Notes under the pieces: model-generated
The model's database searches: none
What the model was told of the DNA's origin: nothing
Seen by the model: the letters and a program-made list of their open reading frames with translations, nothing else
DNA from: Methylophaga marina
Lineage (GTDB): Bacteria > Pseudomonadota > Gammaproteobacteria > Nitrosococcales > Methylophagaceae
Length of the DNA stretch: 64,000 nucleotides
Assembly (NCBI RefSeq): GCF_030296755.1
Contig: NZ_AP027741.1
Location: 2,481,475 to 2,545,474, forward strand
Direction of reading: 5' to 3'
Shown here: one piece after another, positions 17,461-27,403 of the stretch
Layout of the letters: each line of letters starts with the position of its first letter
How positions within the stretch are numbered: the first letter of the stretch is position 1
Made by a program: the position numbers and the translations under genes

Positions 17461-17503
17461 AACTTGAAATCAAAAATCAAGTTAACAATTGTTAGTTAGA
17501 TTG

Positions 17504-17531
17504 AAAGGGGAACTTCGGTTCCCCTTTTTTA
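17504..17531 (+). terminator. Rho-independent terminator with UUCG loop
   Basis: AAAGGGGAAC-TTCG-GTTCCCCTTTTTT: a stable tetraloop hairpin and T tract after the gene ending at 17460. Confidence 0.93.
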
Positions 17532-17553
17532 TGTTTAATAAAGATGCTCTTTT

Positions 17554-18612
17554 CTAAAACAAATCCATTTGCTTTGATGGTTTGTGAAATAAGTCGGTTC
17601 GTAGAACCAATGAAGATTGGTTTTTGGGGTATTTCTTGACCGCGACGTTGAATCGTTTTTTGATCATATCTGCATAGAACCCCTGACCTTCAAGTCTAAA
17701 ACCAAATCGTGGGTCATTGGTTTTGCCATTCCTGGAGTCTTTAATGCGATTCATGACATGTTCAGCCTTATCTGGATAATGACTGTGTAACCAATCATTG
17801 AAGAGGGGGCTGACTTCTCTTGGTAATCTCACAAAAATATAGTCAATATTGCTAGCGCCTGCTTTTGCAGAAGCATCAATAATCGCTTCTAACTCTGTAT
17901 CTGTAAGAACAGGAATGACAGGGGCAATCAGAACAGAAACAGGGATGCCATTACCCTTTAATGTGCTAATCGTTTGCAGGCGTCTTTGTGGACTGCTGGC
18001 TCTTGGCTCAAGTTTTCTGGCAAGTGTTTTATCCAAGGTCGTGATAGACAATTGCACATGTACCAGTTGTTTTTCTGCAAGTTGTTTAAGTATGTCGATA
18101 TCACGTTCTATCATAGATGACTTTGTGACAATATTAACTGGATGGCTAAATTCGAGCATCACCTTGAATATCTGTCGTGTGATTTTATGATCACGTTCTA
18201 TTGGCTGATAAGGATCAGTGTTAGCGCCAAGAGATAGTATTGAGCACTGGTAATTCTTTGCCATTAACTCATGCCGAAGTAAGTCAGCAGCGTTGGGTTT
18301 TACCGTGAGTTTTGTTTCAAAATCCAGGCCTGGAGACAATCCCAGATAAGCGTGGGTAGGTCTGGCGTAACAATAAATGCAGCCATGCTCACAGCCACGG
18401 TAAGGGTTAATCGTTTGCTGAAATGGTAGATCAGGTGATTGGTTTCGACTGATAATTTTACGAGGTGTTTCTTCACTTACCTCTGTCGAAAGAGGACTGA
18501 CTTCACTATGAAACCAGCCATCATCAACCTCAGTGCGTTGAAACTCATTAAAACGACCATCGATGTTATTTACTGAGCCACGGCCCTTGTGTCGTTTATT
18601 GTGTTCTGACAT
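17554..18612 (-). CDS. Radical SAM protein, PA0069/SPL-like family
   Basis: The 352-residue protein contains the radical SAM cluster motif CEHGCIYCYARPTHAY (C-x3-C-x2-C) near residue 74, preceded by QTINPYRG. The downstream SAM-binding segments (LSLGANTDPYQPIERDH and VSVLIAPVIPVLTD) match the PA0069 family, distant relatives of spore photoproduct lyase. The Arg/Asn-rich N-terminus is typical. Members are widespread in proteobacteria without an assigned reaction; repair of DNA photolesions has been suggested only by homology. The start abuts the SIMPL gene stop (1-bp overlap), suggesting co-transcription. Confidence 0.9.
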   Translation of the reverse strand: MSEHNKRHKGRGSVNNIDGRFNEFQRTEVDDGWFHSEVSPLSTEVSEETPRKIISRNQSPDLPFQQTINPYRGCEHGCIYCYARPTHAYLGLSPGLDFETKLTVKPNAADLLRHELMAKNYQCSILSLGANTDPYQPIERDHKITRQIFKVMLEFSHPVNIVTKSSMIERDIDILKQLAEKQLVHVQLSITTLDKTLARKLEPRASSPQRRLQTISTLKGNGIPVSVLIAPVIPVLTDTELEAIIDASAKAGASNIDYIFVRLPREVSPLFNDWLHSHYPDKAEHVMNRIKDSRNGKTNDPRFGFRLEGQGFYADMIKKRFNVAVKKYPKNQSSLVLRTDLFHKPSKQMDLF

Positions 18613-19331
18613 TAATCAGATAAGTAATACTCTATGGTAGAAACAACGCGTACCTTTTTTATTTGTGGATTATTGTTGTCGCGTGAACTGATGCTGAATT
18701 GGCCTTGGCGCGCCTTACGAATTTTACCCAAGGTGCTGTCTGAGTCTTGAGCAAATTTTTCTGCCACTTCTCGGGCTTTACGTGTCGCTTCTTCAATCAT
18801 CTGAGGCTTAATTGAATTAAGACGTGTAAATAAATACTCTGGTTGAGCCGCGTAATTATTGCCAGTTAACACAATGCCTTGCTTGCCAAGTTCAGAGAGT
18901 TGCCCCATCACTTCTCTGACGGTGTCAATGGCCTCTGAATATACAGTGACGGTCTGTACAGCCGTATATCGAAATTCAGCACGTTGATTGCCACCATATT
19001 GCTGTGCAGATTTGTCGGTGATGGCTGGCGCGCTGATGGTGACATCATCACGTTTTATACCTTGTTGGGTCAGAAACGAAATAATGGTGTTGGTATTGCT
19101 ATCAACATCATTGTATAAGCCTTGTAAATTATTACTTGCCAGAGTGAACTGGATTGGCCAGATGACGATATCTGCAGTGAACTCTTGTTCAGCTAGCCCT
19201 TTTACTGTAACTGTTCGTTCGTATTCTTTATATTCGATTGCAGCATTAGATAGAAACCAACCCAGGGTACTAAGACCGAGAAATAAAGCGACACCAAGAA
19301 TCAGACTACTGCTTTTATTGACCGATGACAT
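18612..19331 (-). CDS. SIMPL domain (DUF541) protein
   Basis: The 239-residue protein has one N-terminal membrane anchor (about residues 10-30) and a periplasmic SIMPL/DUF541 domain. Recognisable segments are RTVTVKGLAEQEFTADIVIW, SNTNTIISFLTQQGI-like coils and KAREVAEKFAQDSDSTLGKI, ending in VRVVSTIEYYL. The family includes E. coli YggE (oxidative stress) and a mammalian IRAK-binding protein; the bacterial role is poorly defined. GGAG lies before the ATG at 19331. It is followed without a gap by the radical SAM gene. Confidence 0.88.
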   Translation of the reverse strand: MSSVNKSSSLILGVALFLGLSTLGWFLSNAAIEYKEYERTVTVKGLAEQEFTADIVIWPIQFTLASNNLQGLYNDVDSNTNTIISFLTQQGIKRDDVTISAPAITDKSAQQYGGNQRAEFRYTAVQTVTVYSEAIDTVREVMGQLSELGKQGIVLTGNNYAAQPEYLFTRLNSIKPQMIEEATRKAREVAEKFAQDSDSTLGKIRKARQGQFSISSRDNNNPQIKKVRVVSTIEYYLSD

Positions 19332-19386
19332 AAGTCACTCCTATAGCAAACGCATGAATGTCCCAGCAGTGTAAAACAATTGTTGA

Positions 19387-20378
19387 TTATGATCGACGAG
19401 AAAAATGCTCTTTTGAAAACGCGATGCGTTGTTCAAGCGTCATTTTCTTCACATTGGTTAAAGATTCAATTTTCTTGAGTCGTGGCAGTAAACCCACACC
19501 ATTAGCCACTTGTATACTCAAACCGGGACGGGCGTTTAGTTCAAGTAGCATAGGGCCTTTTTTCTATCCAAAACGATATCAGTACCTAAATAACCCAAGC
19601 CCGACATTTCATAACAGGATGCAGCCAGGTGCAGTAATTGATCCCAATGTGGCACCTGAAGATCAAGCAGGTTTCTACCTGTGTCAGGATGCAGCATAAC
19701 GGGGCGGTCAAATTGAACAGCACGCACCGCACTACCATTACCAATATCCAAACCCACACCGACAGCACCCTGATGAAGGTTCGCCTTACCGTTAGAATCA
19801 GATGTGGATAAGCGCATCATGGCCATCACAGGAAAGCCTTTGAAGACAATCACCCGTGTGTCAGGCACACCTTCGAATGTATATCCATTAAAGCAATCAT
19901 CGAACTGAATCAGCGCTTCAATGATGGCGACATCAGTTCGACCACCCAGCGAAAATAGTCCCGCCAGGATATTAGAGACATGACGCTCAAGGTCGGCGAG
20001 CTTAAGAATTTGCCCATTTGCTTTGTGGTATCCGAAATCATCTGACCCCGTCACCACCAAAATACCTTTACCTCCTGAACCATGTGCCGGTTTAATACAA
20101 AAACCTGCAGTATTTTTAATAATATCGAGCAGATCATCGACCTGGTGTTGTTCTGTGATAGTGCCTATGAGGTCCGGCGCATTAACTCCCGCTTCCAGAA
20201 CGATTTCTTTTGTTTGTAATTTATCATCAACAAGCGGGTAGAGACGTCTTGGGTTGTAACGGCTTATGTAAGCAATATTTCGTTCGTTCATACCAAGCAC
20301 ACCAATCTTGGCTAGCTTGTTTGGGTGAACGTACCGAGACTTGACCTCTTTCAGCCAATTCAGCACATTCAGGCTCAT
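19387..20378 (-). CDS. Alpha-L-glutamate ligase-like ATP-grasp protein (RimK-related); reading frame broken near 19560
   Basis: ATP-grasp ligase of the RimK-related (TIGR02291-type) family. It shows the nucleotide-binding GFCIKPAHGSGGKGILVV near residue 90 and the catalytic ELNARPG, metal-binding Asn included, near the C-terminus. The last 58 residues are in another frame; one base missing from the six-base run at 19558-19563 restores a 330-residue protein ending HFSRRS. Without it the protein stops at residue 280 and loses the ELNARPG active-site segment. The local sequence also fits an A_AAA_AAG slippery heptamer. It overlaps the 7TM gene by four bases, in the known trio of ligase, 7TM protein and retropepsin-like protease. 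Confidence 0.88.
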
Positions 20379-21886
20379 AGGTGATCCTCGGTTAAAGGTT
20401 TAAAGCGTTTTAATTCGAGCAAGCGATAACCGGTGTAATTACCTGCCATCAATACCAGTCCCATTAAAATCAGCTGGATGCCGAGGAAATTGAAGGTCAA
20501 ATGACGAATTAATTCGTTATTCATTGCTAAGTAGGCTAGTACAGCTACTAACAAAGAGCCTCCACCTTGAATAACTACCTGATGTGGACCTTCTTCTTCC
20601 CATAAAACTGACATCCGTTCAATGGTCCATGCCAGAATGATCATCGGGAAGAACGTCACTTTCATACCTTCTGTTAAGCCAAGCTTATAGGCAAGAATGG
20701 AGAATATCGCAATGATACCTATCACCATGATGATAACCGCGGATATTCGGGCGACGAGCAGCAGGTTGAGATAGGAAAGATAAGAGCGAATCAACAAGCC
20801 TGTACCCACGATCAGTAAGAAACCGACTAAGCCCGTTACAAGACTTGTTTGAATAAAGGCCAAGGCAATCAAAACCGGCATAAACGTACCGGATGTCTTT
20901 AAGCCCACCAGAATTCGCATTAAGACAACCACTAAAACACCAACAGGTATTAATAAAATACCTTTAAACAGTGCTTGTTCCTCAAGTGGTAGGGTATAGA
21001 GTGAAAAATTTATCAAAGCTTCATCAGCAAACTTCTGATTCAAGGCGACACCAAACGGGAGCTCTTGCTGAATCATAGAGAAAGTGACGTGTGAATTGGT
21101 TCCGCCAATCAGTTCAAGAACGGGTCCTGAATGATATTCCCAGAGTAAGACATTTTCAGGCCTGCCTTGCTCACCTGTTTCCGGGTTGAACAATTGATAG
21201 TCACTGTCATCAAATACCTGAATATAGGTGACTAACTCTTGTCTGCGACGACCGTCTTCAAGAAATAGTGCATGTACTTGGCGAGCAGGTACACCAGCTT
21301 GTTGCAGTAATTGAACAATCCACTGCGTTTGCGGTTTCAACTGAGCTAAGAGTTCAGCGTTTTGTGATTGATTTTTAAACTCCTGAATCAATTCTCTAGC
21401 AAGAGTGTATGGCGTGGAGGAACGCTCTTGTGCTCGATCAAGGAGTTGATTAGCGGATGTCGCGTAAGGCTCTTTTTCTATGCTGACTTTTAACGCCGGT
21501 GGCTGGCTGGGTTCTGGCGGAACAGCGTAAGGGTCTAACAACATATCCACTTTGTAATAGAGGGCTTGTTCGCCTGTAGCTTGCCGGATTGACCATTCGG
21601 CGCGCTGACCGCCGTTTTCACGTTTAGTGTAAGACAAGCCATAGCCGGGGCTGGCAGTTTGTTGGCTTAGTTGCGTAAAGCCGGGTTGTGTTCCAGGTAT
21701 GGCAAGTGATGCCAGCACTTCTTTATCTTGAGCATCAAACTCAACCTTGGCTTCGATAGACCAGGTTTGACGCTGCTCTCCCGGAAGCCAGGGAATATCA
21801 AAGGTGTAATGTCTATGTAAGGTTAATCCCAGGCCTGTGACAATCAGTAAGCCCACTATCAGATAAAATGCTTTACGAGATGTCAT
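20375..21886 (-). CDS. Inactive transglutaminase fused to seven transmembrane helices (UUP1 family)
   Basis: The 503-residue protein has an N-terminal membrane anchor (residues about 6-24), a periplasmic domain with a degenerate transglutaminase fold (region about 150-260, around VQLLQQAGVPARQVHALFLEDGRR), and about seven C-terminal membrane helices from residue 300 on. The usual transglutaminase cysteine is not seen, as expected for this family. It is invariably found next to the RimK-like ligase and the retropepsin-like protease. The three probably act together on an envelope peptide or peptidoglycan substrate, but the reaction is not established. Confidence 0.87.
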   Translation of the reverse strand: MTSRKAFYLIVGLLIVTGLGLTLHRHYTFDIPWLPGEQRQTWSIEAKVEFDAQDKEVLASLAIPGTQPGFTQLSQQTASPGYGLSYTKRENGGQRAEWSIRQATGEQALYYKVDMLLDPYAVPPEPSQPPALKVSIEKEPYATSANQLLDRAQERSSTPYTLARELIQEFKNQSQNAELLAQLKPQTQWIVQLLQQAGVPARQVHALFLEDGRRRQELVTYIQVFDDSDYQLFNPETGEQGRPENVLLWEYHSGPVLELIGGTNSHVTFSMIQQELPFGVALNQKFADEALINFSLYTLPLEEQALFKGILLIPVGVLVVVLMRILVGLKTSGTFMPVLIALAFIQTSLVTGLVGFLLIVGTGLLIRSYLSYLNLLLVARISAVIIMVIGIIAIFSILAYKLGLTEGMKVTFFPMIILAWTIERMSVLWEEEGPHQVVIQGGGSLLVAVLAYLAMNNELIRHLTFNFLGIQLILMGLVLMAGNYTGYRLLELKRFKPLTEDHL

Positions 21887-21898
21887 GGCCTGATTTCC

Positions 21899-22720
21899 TT
21901 ATTTTTTCTTACTTTTACTGACTGAAGGTGCTTGCGGCTGGTTTTTAACAATTTCAGGTTTGGGTTGATTATTGTCTTTTGCCACATCTACCACAGCTAC
22001 ATCACGTAAGAACTCACGTCCCAACAGGATAGGGTAGGTCATATGGGTGCGGTCATTTAATGTAAATTCAGCTACTTCGGTCATCTTACCCAAGCGTACA
22101 GTTAGTGAGGCTACTGGACGTTTGTCGAGTGTATCTGTCGAGGCCTGACGGATTTTGACGTAACGCACTAAGGGAGCTTCAATTTCAAAGCTATCGTCAC
22201 CATCATCTGGTGCTAAACGGAAACGTACCCAGTTCTTGCCATCTTTCTCAAAGGGAGTGATATCCAGCGCACTGATAGATGATGTGGTAGCGCCGGTATC
22301 GACACGAGCCTCGTAAACACGATTGATAGCCTCAATCCACAGCCATTCTGTTTTACCGACTACTAGTTTATTACCGATATTGTTTGTATTTACCGCAGCA
22401 GGTTTGGGGCAAAGTGGGGGAGCAGCATCACCTTTGTGTTGTTTGACGATGACAGTATCCAGTTTGCCTTCAATCACATCAAAACGTCCATCAAACTGAC
22501 GTTGTGCTTTACTGATCTTTTGCAGTTCATCAGCTTGTACTGTCTCTTGCTTGTTCAAACTTTCACATTGCTGCTGAATTTGTTGAATGAGGCGAGATTC
22601 GGTCTCTTGCAGAGATTGAGCTAACTCAGTAGATGAGACAGGAGGTGTTTGTGGACCCTGTTGAATACAGGCGCTTAAAAATACAGTAGAAGAAGCAATC
22701 AGAACTAATAGTTTAGACAT
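21899..22720 (-). CDS. Retropepsin-like (ATP-dependent zinc protease family) lipoprotein
   Basis: The start is the ATG at 22720, with AAGG six bases upstream. The protein (273 residues) then begins with a lipoprotein signal peptide and lipobox (MSKLLVLIASSTVFLSAC). A Gln-rich coiled coil (residues about 30-80) follows. The C-terminal domain is of the RimK-associated protease family (PF05618), with EARVDTGATTSSISALD holding the aspartic-protease-like DTGA motif, and ILLGREFLRDVAVVD near the end. Despite the family name, the fold is retropepsin-like. It is presumably periplasmic and outer-membrane-anchored. It is the first gene of the trio reading leftward. Confidence 0.88.
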   Translation of the reverse strand: MSKLLVLIASSTVFLSACIQQGPQTPPVSSTELAQSLQETESRLIQQIQQQCESLNKQETVQADELQKISKAQRQFDGRFDVIEGKLDTVIVKQHKGDAAPPLCPKPAAVNTNNIGNKLVVGKTEWLWIEAINRVYEARVDTGATTSSISALDITPFEKDGKNWVRFRLAPDDGDDSFEIEAPLVRYVKIRQASTDTLDKRPVASLTVRLGKMTEVAEFTLNDRTHMTYPILLGREFLRDVAVVDVAKDNNQPKPEIVKNQPQAPSVSKSKKK

Positions 22721-22814
22721 AATAACCTTGTAAGGATAATTGATTGGATTCACTAAAAAATAGCGGCTATTGTAGCAGAGACAATACGCTTGATAAGCAG
22801 CGTATTAAAAATTC

Positions 22815-23584
22815 TTATGTATTTTCACGTTTCGCTAATAAATGAATGTATCGGCCCATATCACGATAAACCGGCATGCGACAATATTGATGCTCTAGCT
22901 CGAACAATACGGACTCATCACTGTTGTCTCTGGCTTGTTGGCTCATGTAGTCATTAAACACTCGAATCCCTGTATGTTTCTCAATGGAAAACCCAGCATG
23001 GCGCATTTCATCAAGAATAATGTGTGGAAACTGTGGGTTTGGCGGCGTTAATTTATTACCTTTACCAATGTAACTATCATTAAGTATGGGGGTAATCTCC
23101 AGCCGCCTTTTAAAACATTGCTGTAGACCATGGCATTTCTGTTGTAGAACAGCAGGGATAAATAGCCACCAGGCCTGACTTTGTCCATGATTGTCTTGAG
23201 CGATGCAAGTGGTTCGCTTAACCACTCCAGCACAGCATGACACAACACTAAATCAAATTGTGGTAGCTGTTTAGCGAGACTTTGTGCTGACTCATGATAA
23301 AACGTGGCTTTGATATTGGCCTGTTCAAAATGAGTTTTAGCCGTATTAAGCATCTTTTCTGACAGATCACACAGCGTCAGTTGGTGAGCATGCTCTGCCA
23401 GCCAGAGACTGATTTGCCCCTGGCCACAGCCTGCATCCCACACAGTCATGGGCGATGCGGCAACGAACCTTGCCAGGTCTTCTTTTAATAAACGTAACCG
23501 CCATTCGCCTTTAACGGTTTCGTAGATTTTACTTTCAAACCTATCGAATAAGTCATCGAAATTACGATCGTGTTGAATGGTCAT
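22815..23584 (-). CDS. cmoM: tRNA 5-carboxymethoxyuridine methyltransferase (CmoM-like); reading frame broken near 23090
   Basis: A SAM-dependent methyltransferase. The N-terminal half carries QHDRNFDDLFDRFESKIYETVKGEWR, close to E. coli CmoM, and the SAM motif WDAGCGQGQISLWLAE. The C-terminal half shows NKLTPPNPQFPH, HTGIRVFNDYM and ELEHQYCR, which match the CmoM C-terminus. The two lie in different frames that join when one base is added to the five-base run at 23088-23092, giving 256 residues. CmoM methylates the cmo5U wobble base of several tRNAs. Its start overlaps the mfd stop by four bases. Confidence 0.9.
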
Positions 23585-26500
23585 GCGCTTTTAGTCAATA
23601 AGGCATCTAATAAGCTATCGAGAGCAACAATGCGATCATCAGCTTCTGGCATGTCTTCAACAAAGCGCAATTTGTCCTGACCATCTAATTTGAATTTTTT
23701 AGGCTGTTTTTGAATGAGATTAATAATAGTCATCGGATCCACATTGGGCGACTCTTCAAATAATAAACGCCCGCCTTGGTCATAGACATCAATTTTTCGA
23801 ATACCAATTTGTTTCGCTTTAAAACGAAGCTCATGAACAGCAAACAAGGTTTTGACCTGATCCGGTAACAAGCCAAAACGATCAATCATTTCGACCTGTA
23901 GCTCATGCAATGCCTCATTATCAGCCGCTGCAGAGATACGTTTATACAAAACCAAACGTGTATGCACATCAGGTAAATAGTCAGAAGGAATAAGAGCAGG
24001 AACGTGTAAATCGATTTCAACAAAGTGGCGGTCTGATTGATTCAGACTGGGTTCTTTACCCGATTTCAATGCTCTGACAGCACGTTCTAATAACTCGTTG
24101 TACAGATTAAAACCAATTTCCTGCATCTGGCCGCTTTGCTCGTCACCTAATAACTCGCCAGCCCCGCGGATTTCCATATCATGAGTTGCTAGAGTAAAGC
24201 CTGCGCCTAAGTCTTCAATAGACTCGATGGCTTCCAGACGTTTCACCGCGTCTTTCGTCATGGCTTTTTGTGGCGGTGTGATGAGATAAGCATAGGCCCG
24301 ATGATGTGAACGACCAACACGGCCACGGATTTGGTACAACTGAGCCAGACCAAGCTTATCTGCACGATCGATAAAAATAGTATTGGCGGTTGGGACGTCA
24401 ATGCCCGTTTCGATGATGGTGGTACAAACCAACACATTAAAGCGTTGATGATAAAAGTCGAGCATGACCTGTTCCAGCTCACGCTCACGCATTTGTCCAT
24501 GGGCGACGGCCACTTTGGCCTCTGGCAGAATGGCTTCAATTTCACGGGCGACGCGATCGATATCTTCGACTTTGTTGTGAAGGAAATAAACCTGACCACC
24601 ACGTTTGATTTCACGCAGCATACCTTCGCGAATTTTCTCTGCATCCCACTGTAAAACAAACGTTTTTATCGCCAAGCGGCGTGCCGGTGCTGTGGCAATA
24701 ATCGACAAATCACGAATACCGGAAATCGACATATTTAAAGTGCGTGGTATTGGTGTTGCTGTCAGCGTGAGTACGTCTATATGAGCACGGTATTTTTTTA
24801 TCTGCTCTTTCTGAGTCACACCAAACCGATGTTCCTCATCCAGAATAAACAGGCCAAGACGTTTAGGATCAATATCTTGCTGAAGTAATTTGTGAGTACC
24901 GATAATGATGTCAGCGTTACCTTCACTGATACCAGCTTTGACTTTGTCCAAGGATTTTTTTGATTGGAAACGCGATAACACTTCGACTTTCACCGGCCAG
25001 TCAGCAAAGCGATCTTTAAAGTTTTCATAATGTTGTTGTGCAAGCAAGGTAGTGGGTACCAACACCATAACCTGTTTACCGGAATGTACGGCCATAAACG
25101 CGGCTCGCATAGCGACTTCTGTTTTGCCAAAGCCCACGTCACCACATACCAGTCTGTCCATGGGCTGTTCCGATAACATGTCTTTGATAACGGCATCAAT
25201 GGCATCTTGTTGATCAGGTGTTGGCTCAAAAGGGAAGGCCGCAGCGAAAGCCGCATAGTCTTCATCTGGCATACCCATGGGCTGTTTTTTATTCGCAGCA
25301 CGACGAGCGTAGATATCAAGTAGTTCTGCTGCCACATCCCGTGCTTTTTCTGCTGCACGTTTACGGGCTTTTTCCCATTGACCTGTGCCAAGTTTGTGTA
25401 ATGGGGCTAATTCAGGTGCCGCGCCAGAATAACGACTGATTAAATCTAGAGAAGCGACAGGTACATAAAGCTTATCGCCTTTGGCATATTCCAAAGTCAC
25501 ATACTCAGCGGTGACATCCCCAATATCCAATGTTTGCAGACCAAGGTACCGACCCACCCCATGATCTTCATGGACAACAGCATCACCGATAGAGAGTTCG
25601 GCAAGGTTACGGATAATGGCATCGGTGTCTCGTTTTTTACGACTACGCCGCCGACGCTGCATGACCTGCTGGCCAAACAGCTGTGTTTCAGCAATAACAG
25701 CCAGGTTTTCATTACCCAGCAATAAACCTTGCTCAAGCGGAGCGACGGTCATGGCTAAATTGTCATCACCTTGGATAAACGCATCCCAGTTACTGACAGG
25801 CTGACATTTGATATCGTGCTGTCGCAGCATATCCAGTAATGTTTCACGACGCCCGGCACTCTCTGCGGCAAATAATATTCGTCCATCGAACTGACCAATA
25901 AATTGTTGTAACGCCTCACAAGGTTTGTCCTTACGCGCATTCATCGTCAGTTGTGGCGGCATGCCTGAACCATAATTGATATGACCTGCTTTGTCCTGAT
26001 GCTCAAAGCTTTGCAAATGAAGACGTTGATAGGCCTTGAAAGAGCTGAATAATTCTTCAACTGGAATGAATACATGTTGAGGCTCGAGCAGCGGTCGTTC
26101 TGGATTCACACGATGCTGACGATAGCGCTCGCTGATTTCCTGCCAGTATCGGTCAGCACAGACATGTGGGTCTGCAATACTAACAATTAAGGTGTTATCC
26201 GGAAGGTAGTCGAGCAGGCTGTTAGTTTTTTCAAAAAATAAAGGCAGGTAAAACTCGATACCTCCCGGCACATTGCCATCACTGATTTCACGATAAATAA
26301 AACTACGTTGGGGATCGCCCTCGAAATGCCGGCGGAATTGTTGCCGAAATAACTGAATACCGTCTTCGGTCATCGGGAATTCACGTGCGGGCAATAGCTG
26401 AATGTTATCGATAGTATCTATCGAACGCTGTGTTTCCGGATCAAAGGTTCTTAGAGTATCAATTTCATCATCAAACAGATCTATACGATAAGGGAGTTTG

Positions 26501-27048
26501 CTCCCCATGGGATACAAATCAATGATGGCACCTCGTACCGTAAATTCCCCATGCTCCATGACTTGAGATACGTTACGATAACCTGCTTTTTCGAGTTTTA
26601 AACGCCAGCTTTCAATATCGAATTGATCGCCCGTTTTCAGAATCAGCGTGTTGCCTTCGAGGAATGCACGGGGCGCAATACGTTGCATCAATGTCGCTAT
26701 GGGCACCATCAGCAGACCTTGCTTAAAGTCGGGTAACTGATGCAGTGTTTCTAATCGTTCTGAAACGATATCCTGATGCGGAGAAAAGGTGTCGTAAGGT
26801 AGCGTTTCCCAATCTGGAAAATGTAAAACAGGCCTTTTGTCTTCCCCTAAGAAAAATTTTGCTTCTAATTCCAGACGATGTGCGCTATTCATGTCATCGG
26901 TAATGACCAGCAGCGGACCATCATGTTGCTGCGCTGCTTTCGCTAATAAAAGACCTTGCGCGCTGCCATAAAGCTGGCCTGCATAAAGGGCTTCTTTATT
27001 AGATGACGGTAGCTTGGGATTGAGCAGATTAGGCTGAGTATGATTCAC
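23581..27048 (-). CDS. mfd: Transcription-repair coupling factor
   Basis: Mfd releases stalled RNA polymerase at lesions and recruits UvrA. The 1155-residue protein shows the UvrB-like N-terminal region, the RNA-polymerase-interaction domain (AVVHEDHGVGRYLGLQ, near 490), the RecG-like translocase with Walker A GDVGFGKTEVAMRA near 640 and DEEH near 735, TATPIPRTLNMS, and the C-terminal TRCF domain. Length is standard. It lies divergently from the small membrane protein and uvrC, so repair genes are grouped here. It is followed by cmoM with translational overlap. Confidence 0.97.
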   Translation of the reverse strand: MNHTQPNLLNPKLPSSNKEALYAGQLYGSAQGLLLAKAAQQHDGPLLVITDDMNSAHRLELEAKFFLGEDKRPVLHFPDWETLPYDTFSPHQDIVSERLETLHQLPDFKQGLLMVPIATLMQRIAPRAFLEGNTLILKTGDQFDIESWRLKLEKAGYRNVSQVMEHGEFTVRGAIIDLYPMGSKLPYRIDLFDDEIDTLRTFDPETQRSIDTIDNIQLLPAREFPMTEDGIQLFRQQFRRHFEGDPQRSFIYREISDGNVPGGIEFYLPLFFEKTNSLLDYLPDNTLIVSIADPHVCADRYWQEISERYRQHRVNPERPLLEPQHVFIPVEELFSSFKAYQRLHLQSFEHQDKAGHINYGSGMPPQLTMNARKDKPCEALQQFIGQFDGRILFAAESAGRRETLLDMLRQHDIKCQPVSNWDAFIQGDDNLAMTVAPLEQGLLLGNENLAVIAETQLFGQQVMQRRRRSRKKRDTDAIIRNLAELSIGDAVVHEDHGVGRYLGLQTLDIGDVTAEYVTLEYAKGDKLYVPVASLDLISRYSGAAPELAPLHKLGTGQWEKARKRAAEKARDVAAELLDIYARRAANKKQPMGMPDEDYAAFAAAFPFEPTPDQQDAIDAVIKDMLSEQPMDRLVCGDVGFGKTEVAMRAAFMAVHSGKQVMVLVPTTLLAQQHYENFKDRFADWPVKVEVLSRFQSKKSLDKVKAGISEGNADIIIGTHKLLQQDIDPKRLGLFILDEEHRFGVTQKEQIKKYRAHIDVLTLTATPIPRTLNMSISGIRDLSIIATAPARRLAIKTFVLQWDAEKIREGMLREIKRGGQVYFLHNKVEDIDRVAREIEAILPEAKVAVAHGQMRERELEQVMLDFYHQRFNVLVCTTIIETGIDVPTANTIFIDRADKLGLAQLYQIRGRVGRSHHRAYAYLITPPQKAMTKDAVKRLEAIESIEDLGAGFTLATHDMEIRGAGELLGDEQSGQMQEIGFNLYNELLERAVRALKSGKEPSLNQSDRHFVEIDLHVPALIPSDYLPDVHTRLVLYKRISAAADNEALHELQVEMIDRFGLLPDQVKTLFAVHELRFKAKQIGIRKIDVYDQGGRLLFEESPNVDPMTIINLIQKQPKKFKLDGQDKLRFVEDMPEADDRIVALDSLLDALLTKSA

Positions 27049-27190
27049 TAGACTGATTCGTTACAAAACGTCTATTTTCACATAAAACGAAGAAGTCTTG
27101 TCACAAAGACCTGAATAAGGCACATTATCCCTTATAATTTATAAGTGATTATATGCTTGAATAAACTTGCAAAGGTGCGGGAGAATAATA

Positions 27191-27395
27191 ATGAAACGAA
27201 TTGAAAATGTCGTACTGTTAAAAACGATAGGCAGTGCTGAGTTAATAGCAGCTTTAGCGATGTTTTATTTTTTACACTGACGTCCCAGCGTTAATCGGTG
27301 GCTTTATTTTGCTTGGCTTATCAGCCAACAGCTTTTATCAGGCACATAAATGTTACCAACGTCAGTACGCACCCAAACAAAACGACCACACTTGA
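27191..27395 (+). CDS. Small two-helix membrane protein; reading frame broken near 27270
   Basis: This frame is too short to stand out on its own. ATG at 27191 follows GGGAG. The first 28 residues (MKRIENVVLLKTIGSAELIA) are followed by a break in the six-T run at 27268-27273. Removing one T (or adding two) continues into VPALIGGFILLGLSANSFYQ and a polar Gln/Lys-rich tail, about 67 residues in all, ending nine bases before uvrC. Two hydrophobic segments (about 17-29 and 31-46) suggest a hairpin in the membrane. As written, translation stops after 29 residues. No family was recognised. A TATAAT at 27133-27138 may be its -10. Confidence 0.55.
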
Positions 27396-27403
27396 AATGA
27401 GAC

